Positions 57,607 to 64,000 of a DNA stretch of 64,000 nt are shown piece after piece. The position numbers and the translations under genes are program-made. Below the pieces are notes generated by a model. That model did not search any database. It was given only the letters and a program-made list of their open reading frames with translations, and had not been told where the DNA came from. How positions within the stretch are numbered: position 1 is the stretch's first letter; each line of letters starts with the position of its first letter. This DNA comes from Pseudomonas taeanensis MS-3 (lineage in GTDB: Bacteria; Pseudomonadota; Gammaproteobacteria; Pseudomonadales; Pseudomonadaceae), in the NCBI RefSeq assembly GCF_000498575.2, contig NZ_AWSQ01000009.1, forward strand, positions 1-64,000. The letters are read 5' to 3'.

Positions 57607-58543
57607 GGTAGCTCCTGCGCAGTATCCATTGATGCACCACGGTGACCAGGGTCATCAGCCCGACCAGGACCATCGCCAGGGCACTGGCCATATTCGGGTC
57701 GAGGAAGATGTCGCCGGCGACCAGCGAGGCGATGCGGATCGGCAGCACGTTGAAGTTGCCGGTGGTCAGTGCGTAGACCGTGGCGTAGGCGCCCAGGGCG
57801 TTGGCCAGCAGAATTACGAAGGTGCCGAGCAGTGCCGGGGTCAGCACTGGCAGGCCGATATGCCGCCAGAACTGCCAGTTGCTGGCGCCGAGCAGCGCCG
57901 CCGACTCGCGCCAGTCGCTGCGCAGGGCATCGAACGCGGGATACAGCAGCAACACGCCTAGGGGAATCTGGAAGTAGGTGTAGAGGATGATCAGCCCGGT
58001 TTTCGAGTAGAGGTTGAAGTCTTCGATGATGCCCATCTGCTTGAGCAGGATGGTCAGCGCACCGTTGAAGCCGAGCAGGATGATGAAGGCGAACGCCAGC
58101 GGCACCCCGGAGAAGTTGCTGGTCATGTTGGAGAAGGCCATGACGAAATCGCGCAGCTTGGAGTCGACCTGGCGCAGCGAGTAGCTGCCGAGCACGGCGA
58201 TGATGATACCGAGCAGGCTCGACCAGAAACTGATCTGCAGGCTGTGCTTGATCGCCTGGCGGTAGAACGGCGAGCCGAACACTTCCGTAAAGTTGCCCAG
58301 CCCCCAGCCGTCGGCGGCGTTCAGGCTGTTAGTCGCCACCCACACCAGCGGGGCGATCTGGAAGACCGCGAAGAACAGGGCGAAAGGCAGCAGACACAGC
58401 AGCGCCAGCCATTTGCCGCGAAATGTGCTGCGCAGACGTTGCAGCAAGCCCTGAGCAGGGACGCCGGCAGCGCGATCCAGAGCGGGCGCAGTTGAGGTTG
58501 GCAGAGTCTGCGTGGGTGAGTTTGGTTCCAGTCCGGCGCTCAC
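57593..58543 (-). CDS. ABC transporter permease, first subunit
   Basis: A 316-aa inner-membrane protein of the PotB/PhnU-like family. A Pro/Thr-rich N-terminal tail of about 45 residues precedes six helices; the EAA loop is ESAALLGASNWQFWRHIGLPVLTPALLG. I place the start at GTG 58543, which overlaps the hydrolase stop as GTGA; the open frame runs to 58609 inside that gene. Confidence 0.9.
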   Translation of the reverse strand: MSAGLEPNSPTQTLPTSTAPALDRAAGVPAQGLLQRLRSTFRGKWLALLCLLPFALFFAVFQIAPLVWVATNSLNAADGWGLGNFTEVFGSPFYRQAIKHSLQISFWSSLLGIIIAVLGSYSLRQVDSKLRDFVMAFSNMTSNFSGVPLAFAFIILLGFNGALTILLKQMGIIEDFNLYSKTGLIILYTYFQIPLGVLLLYPAFDALRSDWRESAALLGASNWQFWRHIGLPVLTPALLGTFVILLANALGAYATVYALTTGNFNVLPIRIASLVAGDIFLDPNMASALAMVLVGLMTLVTVVHQWILRRSYHVTR

Positions 58544-59346
58544 TTCAGCAGCTCCCGGCAGACGGGTTTGTCGTGGGCCACACCGAGCAGTTCGCACACC
58601 GTGCCGCACAGTTCGGTCTGTTTGGGCTGGGCCTGGGGATCCAGGCTGAAGGCGCTGCCGAGTACCAGCAGCGGCACTTCGCGCTCTTCAGGCAGCAAGC
58701 CATTGTGCGAGCGGTCAGCGTTCATGCCGTGGTCGGCGGTGACCAGAATCTGGTAGCCGGCATCCAGCCAGGTCTGGATGTATTCGGCCAGCAGCACGTC
58801 AGCCATGCGCGCGCTGTTGCGGTATTGCGGGCTGTCGAGGCCGAACTTGTGGCCGGCGTCGTCGATATTCATCGGGTGCACCAGGAGGAAATCCGGGGCC
58901 TGTTGCTGGCGCAGGCTGTCAGCATCGGCGAACAGGTGCGAATCCGGGTAGTGGTCGGCGTAATAGAAGTGGCCGTACTGGATAGGCAGCGTTTCATCGG
59001 CGGTGTGGCGGTCACGGGCGGCCTGGAAGGGCGCGCGGTTATACAACTCGCTGACCCAGTGATAGGCCGCCGCGGCGGTCTTCAGGCCGGCGTCGCGGGC
59101 GTAGTGAAAGATGCTGCGCTGATTGGACAGGCGCACCACATCGTTGTGCACGATGCCACTGTCGATCGGGGTGACACCGGTGAGGATGCATTCGTAGAGC
59201 GGACGAGACAGCGCCGGCAGCTCGCAGTCGAGCTTGTACAGGGCGGCGCGTCCGGCGTTGCAGTAAGCCTGCAAGTGCCCCAGTGCGTGCTGGGCCACCT
59301 GGTAACTCAGACCATCGAGTACCACCAGGATGACGTTGTGTTTCAT
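58540..59346 (-). CDS. Alkaline-phosphatase-superfamily hydrolase (phosphodiesterase/phosphonate-hydrolase-like)
   Basis: A 268-aa protein of the nucleotide pyrophosphatase/phosphonoacetate hydrolase branch. Metal and nucleophile positions can be placed in VILVVLDGL (Asp), LPALSRPLYECILTG (Ser nucleophile region), HPMNIDDAGHKFG (Asp, His) and VTADHGMNADRSHNG (Asp, His). There is no signal peptide, so it acts in the cytoplasm on what the ABC transporter brings in. I start at ATG 59346. The substrate is unknown; a phosphodiester or a phosphonate are both possible. Confidence 0.82.
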   Translation of the reverse strand: MKHNVILVVLDGLSYQVAQHALGHLQAYCNAGRAALYKLDCELPALSRPLYECILTGVTPIDSGIVHNDVVRLSNQRSIFHYARDAGLKTAAAAYHWVSELYNRAPFQAARDRHTADETLPIQYGHFYYADHYPDSHLFADADSLRQQQAPDFLLVHPMNIDDAGHKFGLDSPQYRNSARMADVLLAEYIQTWLDAGYQILVTADHGMNADRSHNGLLPEEREVPLLVLGSAFSLDPQAQPKQTELCGTVCELLGVAHDKPVCRELLK

Positions 59347-59415
59347 AGGCGTGGTTATCCCCAAACTCAGGTATCAAGCAACGGTTCCGGGTACGCCTGC
59401 AATGCGGTGTCCCTG

Positions 59416-59445
59416 CTCCGTAGCCCGGATGCAATCCGGGTAGGC
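59416..59445. repeat. REP-like hairpin
   Basis: AGCCCGGAT-GCA-ATCCGGGT is a short palindrome of the type found in many Pseudomonas intergenic regions. It sits between the binding-protein gene and the rest of the operon and may stabilise or reduce the downstream message. Confidence 0.6.
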
Positions 59446-59491
59446 TTATCAAGTCTCCCGTACGGCATCCGGCTGCTCCGGCGTGCCGGCG

Positions 59492-60550
59492 TTATTGCAT
59501 ATGGATGATGACGTGCTCCTGCCACATACGCGGCAGTGCCTTGGAGGTGGCTTCCCAGGCAGCAGCGTCCTTGATCGGCTGAACCTTGGCGTACTGTTCC
59601 TGCGGCAGCAGCTTGGCTTGCACCTCGGCCGGCAGGGTCAGGTGCTCGGCGCGGATCGGCCGGGCATTGCCTTTGGCCAGGTTGATCTGCCCGGCATCGC
59701 TGAGAATGTACTCGCGGGCCAGTTTGGCGGCGTTGGGGTTCTTGGCAAACTTGTTGATGATGGTGCTGTAGCCGGAGATCACCGAGCCGTCGGACGGGAT
59801 CAGCACTTCGAAGCGGCTGGGGTCGATCTGGTCGCGGTAGCTCAGACCGTTGAAGTCCCACACCACACCGACTTCCACTTCACCTTTTTCCAGGGTCTGG
59901 ATGGTCGGGTTGGCCAGCGACAGGCGGCCTTGCTTGGCCAAATCACCGAACAGCTCCAGGCCGGGCTTGATGTTGCTTTCGTTGCCACCCATGGCGATGG
60001 ACGCGGCGAGCACGCCATTCACCGCTTGCGCTGCGGTGCTGACGTCGCCGGCGGCAACCTTGTAGCTGCCGGTTTTCAGGTCGGCCCAGCTATGCGGCAC
60101 ATCCTTGACCAGCTGCTTGTTGACGATGAAGGCAATGGAGCCGGTGTAGGCGAGCATCCAATGGCCGTCCTGATCCTTGGCCCAGTCTGGAATCTGCGCC
60201 CAGGTGCTTGGCTTGTAGGGCTGGGTCACGCCTTGCTGCACGGCAATCGGCCCGAATGCCGCGCCGACGTCGCCGATATCGGCGCTGGCGTTGTCTTTCT
60301 CGGCGGCGAACTTGGCGATTTCCTGCGCCGAGCTCATGTCGGTGTCCATGTGCTTGAGGTTGTACAACTTGGCCAGATCGACCCAGGTGTCCTTCCAGTT
60401 AGCCCAACTGTCCGGCATGCCCACGCTATTCACTGCGCCTTCGGCCCTGGCGGCCTGCTCCAGCGCTTTGAGGTCGGTCTCGTTGGCCATGGCCGAAGTC
60501 GCCAGAGCGATGGTCGAGCCCAGTAGTGAAGCCAGCAGCAACTGTTTCAT
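59492..60550 (-). CDS. ABC transporter substrate-binding protein
   Basis: Periplasmic binding protein of 352 aa. A signal peptide (1-22, ATSAMA) is followed by the two-lobed extracellular binding fold of the iron/AEP/spermidine-type cluster: AEGAVNSVGMPDSWANWK, IGDVGAAFGPIAVQQG, GYKVAAGDVSTAAQAV-like and GVVWDFNGLSYRD. It is the first gene of the operon, with AAGGAG before the ATG. A HutC-type operator lies about 30 bases upstream of the start. Confidence 0.92.
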   Translation of the reverse strand: MKQLLLASLLGSTIALATSAMANETDLKALEQAARAEGAVNSVGMPDSWANWKDTWVDLAKLYNLKHMDTDMSSAQEIAKFAAEKDNASADIGDVGAAFGPIAVQQGVTQPYKPSTWAQIPDWAKDQDGHWMLAYTGSIAFIVNKQLVKDVPHSWADLKTGSYKVAAGDVSTAAQAVNGVLAASIAMGGNESNIKPGLELFGDLAKQGRLSLANPTIQTLEKGEVEVGVVWDFNGLSYRDQIDPSRFEVLIPSDGSVISGYSTIINKFAKNPNAAKLAREYILSDAGQINLAKGNARPIRAEHLTLPAEVQAKLLPQEQYAKVQPIKDAAAWEATSKALPRMWQEHVIIHMQ

Positions 60551-60875
60551 TCGAAACTCCTTTGCATTGAGAAGGTGTTGGTCTAGATCAGTAAGAACCC
60601 GGTCAATCTAGGCGTTACAGATGACATTTTTATGTCGTCACTCACCTGGTGCTGCTTTTAGAGCCGTGACAGGCGGACGCACATCTAGCGTAGACCATGC
60701 TTATACGGGTGTTGTTGACTGGGCTGACAGCGCCTCGGACGGGGGGTTCATTGCTCGACGAGGTGTCTTGTCATCTACCAGTCATCTAGGCTGCTTAAGA
60801 TTGCAACGAACTGCGGCATGAGCCGCGCCCGTTCGGTAATGAACGGGTTTGGACTAGTCCAGTAGAGGAATGTCG
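60551..60875. promoter_or_regulatory. Divergent control region with GntR operator candidates
   Basis: TGGTCTAGATCA (60579-60590) and TGGACTAGTCCA (60850-60861, a perfect palindrome) both resemble the TGGTCTAGACCA operator used by HutC-family regulators with UTRA domains. One lies in front of the transport operon, the other 14 bases before the regulator gene. No other gene is visible. Confidence 0.7.
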
Positions 60876-61592
60876 ATGCGCGATGCAGCGCCACGAGCGG
60901 TAACTGCCATTTGCCGAGCCCTGGAAGAGCAGATAGAGCATGGCCTGCTGGCCTCCGGTAGCCAGCTGCCGGCCGAGCGCAAGCTCAGCGAAGTGTTCGC
61001 TACCACCCGGATTACCCTGCGCGAGGCGCTCAGCCAGCTGGAGGCCCAGGGCTTGATCTATCGCGAAGAGCGCCGCGGCTGGTTCGTCTCGCCGGCGCGG
61101 GTGGCCTACAACCCGCTGGTGCGCACGCATTTCCATGCGATGGTGGCGGAGCAGGGGCGGGTGCCGGCAACCGAAGTGTTGAGTGCGCGGCTGATGCCGG
61201 CTACAACGGAAATCTGCCAGCTATTGGACTTGCCGGGGCTGTCCAGCGTGTACCAGATCCGCCGTGCACGGCGCATCGATGGGCGCCTGGTGTTGTATGT
61301 CGAGCATTACCTCAACCCGGCGTATTTTCCCGGCGTGCTGGATTTTGACCTGACCCGTTCGCTGACCGATCTGTATGCCAGCGAGTACGGCATTCACTAT
61401 GGCCGGGTGCGCTTCGACATGGTGCCGACCGCCCTGCACACGGAAGCGGCGGCAGCCCTGAAGGTGGCGGCGGGCAGCCCGGCGCTGCGTATCGTGCGGG
61501 TTAACCGCGATCAGCATGGGCGGCTGATCGACTGCGACCTGGAGTTCTGGCGTCACGATGCGCTGCATGTGAGCGTCGAAGTACCGGAGTAG
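60876..61592 (+). CDS. GntR-family (HutC/UTRA) transcriptional regulator
   Basis: A 238-aa regulator. The winged helix-turn-helix (about 8-75) has LPAERKLSEVFATTRITLREALSQLEAQGLIYREERRGWFVSP. The UTRA ligand domain (about 92-232) has YQIRRARRIDGRLVLYVEHYLNP and LRIVRVNRDQHGRLIDCDLEFWR. ATG 60876 has AGAGGA at a proper distance; ATG 60870 directly abuts it. It is divergent from the transport operon, which it probably represses until the substrate or its phosphate-bearing product binds. Confidence 0.92.
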   Translation: MRDAAPRAVTAICRALEEQIEHGLLASGSQLPAERKLSEVFATTRITLREALSQLEAQGLIYREERRGWFVSPARVAYNPLVRTHFHAMVAEQGRVPATEVLSARLMPATTEICQLLDLPGLSSVYQIRRARRIDGRLVLYVEHYLNPAYFPGVLDFDLTRSLTDLYASEYGIHYGRVRFDMVPTALHTEAAAALKVAAGSPALRIVRVNRDQHGRLIDCDLEFWRHDALHVSVEVPE

Positions 61593-61701
61593 TCGCTCGC
61601 CACATTGGAATGTGGCTAAGGGGAGAGGGCTGCAGTTGTCTGGCCTGGGTTAGCCGCGCAGCGGCGTAACCCAGCAACCTTGAAAGCGCCTCTCGCCCTG
61701 T

Positions 61702-62991
61702 CTATGGCAGCTCGGGGCTGGCGTAGAACGCCGTCAGCACCTTGACCAGATGCTCCAGGTCGTGGCTGCCGGCCAGTTCTCGGATCGAGTGCATGGCGAA
61801 GGTCGGCAGGCCGATGTCGACGGTACGCACACCGAGTTGGCTGGCGGTGATCGGGCCAATGGTCGAGCCACAGGCCATGTCGCTGCGCACCACGAAGCTC
61901 TGCACCGGTACTTCATTCTCCAGGCACAGGTGGCGGAAGAAACCGGCGCTTTCGCTGTTGGTGGCGTAGCGCTGGTTGCTGTTGATCTTGATCACCGGGC
62001 CGGCGTTGAGCTTCGGTCCGTGGTTTTCGTCGTGCTTGTCGGCGTAGTTGGGGTGCACGGCGTGGGCGTTGTCGGCGGACACCAGCAGCGAGTGCTGGAT
62101 GCAGCGGACGAAGTCATCGCCCTCGGGTAGCACGCGCCGCAGCACCTGTTCGAGCATCGGCCCGTCGGCGCCACAGGCCGAGCTGGAGCCGACTTCCTCA
62201 TGGTCGTTGCACACCAGCACGCAGCTTTGTGCGTCGGGTGCGGCGAGCAGTGCTTGCAGCCCGGCATAGCAGGACAGCAGGTTATCCAGGCGCGCCCCGG
62301 CGATGAAGTCGTTACTCAGGCCGATCACGGCAGCAGACTGGGTGTCGTAGAAACTCAGTTCGTAGTCGAGCACCGCATCGGCGTTCAGGCCGTGCTCCTG
62401 AGCTAGCTGATTGGCCAGCAGGGCGCGGAAGTCGGCTTTCTCCGCGCCAGCGAGCTGGGCCAGAATCGGCGGCAGCTCGTTCTGCGGGTTGATCGCCCAG
62501 CCCTGGTTGGCTTCGCGGTTGAGGTGAATGGCCAGGTTGGGGATCACCGCGATCGGGTTCTGGAAGTCGATCAGCTGGCTTTCAACCTTGCCGTCCCGGC
62601 GAAAGGTCACGCGTCCGGCCAGCGACAGGTCGCGGTCGAACCAGGGCGCGAGCAGGGCGCCGCCGTAGACTTCCACGCCGAGCTGGAAAAAGTCCTGACG
62701 TTGCAGTTCCGGCTGCGGCTTGACGCGCAGGCAGGGGCTGTCGGTGTGCGCACCGACCAGGCGGATGCCGGCTTCGATGGGCGGGCGCTTGCCCAGTTGG
62801 AAGGCGATGATCGCCGAGTCGTTGCGGGTGACGTAATAGCGGCCGCCGGCTTCGGTGTGCCAGGGCGCGCGCTCATCCAGGCGCTGATAACCGGCCGCTT
62901 CCAGGCGTTGGGCCAGGCTGGCGGTGGCATGGAAGGGGGTGGGTGAGGCCTTGAGGAAGTCAATCAGGCCTTGGTTCAGTTCGTCGCGCAT
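61702..62991 (-). CDS. apeB: M18-family aspartyl/leucyl aminopeptidase (ApeB/PepC)
   Basis: Cytoplasmic, oligomeric zinc aminopeptidase of 429 aa. Metal ligands and catalytic residues lie in VGAHTDSPCLRVKP, GARLDNLLSCYAG, CNDHEEVGSSSACGADG and FAMHSIRE. The length and all family blocks are intact. It precedes the phosphopantetheinyl transferase gene on the other side of a 73-base gap, same strand. Confidence 0.94.
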   Translation of the reverse strand: MRDELNQGLIDFLKASPTPFHATASLAQRLEAAGYQRLDERAPWHTEAGGRYYVTRNDSAIIAFQLGKRPPIEAGIRLVGAHTDSPCLRVKPQPELQRQDFFQLGVEVYGGALLAPWFDRDLSLAGRVTFRRDGKVESQLIDFQNPIAVIPNLAIHLNREANQGWAINPQNELPPILAQLAGAEKADFRALLANQLAQEHGLNADAVLDYELSFYDTQSAAVIGLSNDFIAGARLDNLLSCYAGLQALLAAPDAQSCVLVCNDHEEVGSSSACGADGPMLEQVLRRVLPEGDDFVRCIQHSLLVSADNAHAVHPNYADKHDENHGPKLNAGPVIKINSNQRYATNSESAGFFRHLCLENEVPVQSFVVRSDMACGSTIGPITASQLGVRTVDIGLPTFAMHSIRELAGSHDLEHLVKVLTAFYASPELP

Positions 62992-63064
62992 GGGGCACTC
63001 CTGGCAGCAATGCGCGGAGTTTATCGGATTTGCCCGGTGTATAGGGGCGGGGAGACCGAGCGGG

Positions 63065-63775
63065 TTACGCGGGAATGCTGACCAGGCTCAGCAGATGCCC
63101 GTCGACTGCGGCGACCTGGCCGTCCAGCTCGCAGCCCGCCGCCCAGTCGCCAGTCAGGTCAATCAGCAGGCGCAGGCGTGCGCTGCCGTCTTCAGCGTGG
63201 CTCAGCAGTTCGGCGTCCTGGAAATAGAAGCGCCGCAACACCAGGGGGTAGAGCGCCTTGAACAGGCTTTCCTTGAGCGAGAAGGTCAGGCTGACCCGCC
63301 AGGCGCGCTGCTCGACGGGCAACGCCTGCAACCTGAGCAGTTCATTCGGGGTGAGAATTTCAGCCGCCAGGCGCTCGGCGCGGCTGGCGGGCAGCGGCTG
63401 CTCGACATCCAGGCCCAGGCCGCGCCAATCGCTGCACCTAGCGACCACGGCGGCGGCCCAACCGCGGCCGTGGGTGATCGAGCCGACCAGGCCGCTCGGC
63501 CATTGCGGCGCGCGGTCGCTGCCGACCGCCGGCACGTCTGCCACGCCGGTCAAACGGCGCAACGCCGCGCGCGCGCACAGGCGGCCGGCGAGGTATTCGC
63601 TCTGCCGTTTGGCCACGCCGGGTACCGGTGGGATGGCGCAGCGGCTGAAATCCTCGCTGTCCAGTTGAGTGGGATCGAAGCAGGCGCTGACCAGCTGCAC
63701 GCCGGTGAGCGGCTGCGGCAACGGCCAATGATCGTTCAGGGCTGGGCAGCAGGGGGGCAGGTAGAGGTCGGTCAT
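63065..63775 (-). CDS. pcpS: 4'-phosphopantetheinyl transferase (PcpS/EntD type)
   Basis: A 236-aa Sfp/EntD-type transferase that puts the phosphopantetheine arm on carrier proteins. Characteristic motifs are SEYLAGRLCARAALRRL, VGSITHGRGWAAAVVA, LGLDVEQPLPASRAERLA and FSLKESLFKALYP, with the Mg-binding D and E in GLDVE and the KES lysine. Pseudomonads use one such enzyme for fatty acid, siderophore and other carriers, so the gene is probably essential. Confidence 0.9.
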   Translation of the reverse strand: MTDLYLPPCCPALNDHWPLPQPLTGVQLVSACFDPTQLDSEDFSRCAIPPVPGVAKRQSEYLAGRLCARAALRRLTGVADVPAVGSDRAPQWPSGLVGSITHGRGWAAAVVARCSDWRGLGLDVEQPLPASRAERLAAEILTPNELLRLQALPVEQRAWRVSLTFSLKESLFKALYPLVLRRFYFQDAELLSHAEDGSARLRLLIDLTGDWAAGCELDGQVAAVDGHLLSLVSIPA

Positions 63776-63968
63776 CCGCGCATTCTGCCGTGCGCCGCCC
63801 GTGCCGGCCAGTCGCGTAGGCGGTTACATTTCTTTGCACAGCGGCAACAAAGCGACACGGATAGTCGGGCAGGATTTTGCCAGACTGGCCCCTGCGCTCC
63901 TTCGGGGACGCAGGTGAGGTTGTTGTCGGGGCCTGTGTGAGCCGGTTCTGACGTTTTCTCTAGATTGA
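63776..63968. other. Intergenic region at the window end
   Basis: About 190 bases upstream of the transferase gene. It contains a small GC hairpin (TGCGCTCCTTCGGGGACGCA). No gene is visible. Confidence 0.4.
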
Positions 63969-64000
63969 GTACGGGAGCCCGATTGGGCTCCCGTTTTTTT
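63969..64000 (+). terminator. Terminator at window end
   Basis: ACGGGAGCCC and GGGCTCCCGT pair around GATT, followed by at least seven T. No plus-strand gene precedes it here, so it may serve a small RNA in 63776-63968 or a minus-strand gene beyond the window. Confidence 0.85.

Noticed and set aside
55811..60526. Several plus-strand frames of 270-360 codons across the ABC operon
   Set aside because: Each lies wholly opposite a recognised transporter or hydrolase gene and has no own start site or motif.
1..64000. CRISPR array or Cas genes
   Set aside because: No regularly spaced repeats of 24-40 bases and no Cas-like protein were seen anywhere.

Overview
This window is a stretch of GC-rich Pseudomonas chromosome (gamma-proteobacteria). 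The gene order and protein sequences match what I remember of two Pseudomonas aeruginosa core blocks. The first is nadA, a BepA-type M48 protease, a TusA-like protein, PerM, bcp, gcvR, dapA, bamC, purC and tRNA-Ser. The second is qor, prc, an EAL/CBS/GGDEF protein, an FKBP isomerase and rdgC, with a sodium-symporter/histidine-kinase hybrid of the MxtR/CrbS type. The species was not determined.

Layout. 1-8843: a partial tRNA-Lys, the NAD, lysine and purine synthesis genes, and envelope-assembly genes, ending at tRNA-Ser(CGA). The purC here is the long, beta-proteobacterial-looking form rather than the short form usual in Pseudomonas. 8827-13248: a 4.4-kb integrated island whose ends are a 20-bp repeat of the tRNA-Ser 3' end. 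It carries a serine recombinase, a two-helix membrane protein, an unknown small protein and a tyrosine integrase, and a remnant of an older integrase lies just outside it. 13.7-28.6 kb: a DMT exporter, the YdbL/YnbE/YdbH envelope set, a MbcA/RES toxin-antitoxin pair, a MITE-like repeat, rmuC, a DUF4010 membrane protein, the hybrid sensor kinase, a GNAT and an AraC regulator. 28.7-33.5 kb: AzlCD, an MFS-acyltransferase fusion, the guanidinium exporter gdx/sugE behind a guanidine-II riboswitch, and rdgC. 33.7-42.9 kb: tRNA-Val and tRNA-Asp, an FKBP isomerase, a solute-binding-protein gene broken by an amber codon, an overlapping XRE/unknown/Sel1 operon, a second MITE-like copy, a c-di-GMP protein, prc and qor.

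43-54.9 kb: ahpC and ahpF (peroxide defence), a TetR regulator, a short coupled leader ORF followed by lpd, then a COG4705 membrane protein and eptA. The promoters of the last two share phased TTCAC half-sites that suggest one envelope-stress response regulator controls both. A DOPA-dioxygenase-like protein, DUF1883, a diguanylate cyclase, a decayed GNAT and an exported unknown protein follow. 55.1-61.6 kb: a compact import-and-dephosphorylate operon (binding protein, alkaline-phosphatase-superfamily hydrolase, two permeases, ATPase, HAD phosphatase) opposite a HutC-type GntR regulator with palindromic operators. This is the best candidate for an under-described metabolic system. 61.7-64 kb: an M18 aminopeptidase and a phosphopantetheinyl transferase.

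All calls come from reading the sequence and from recalled knowledge of the families. No database search was run.
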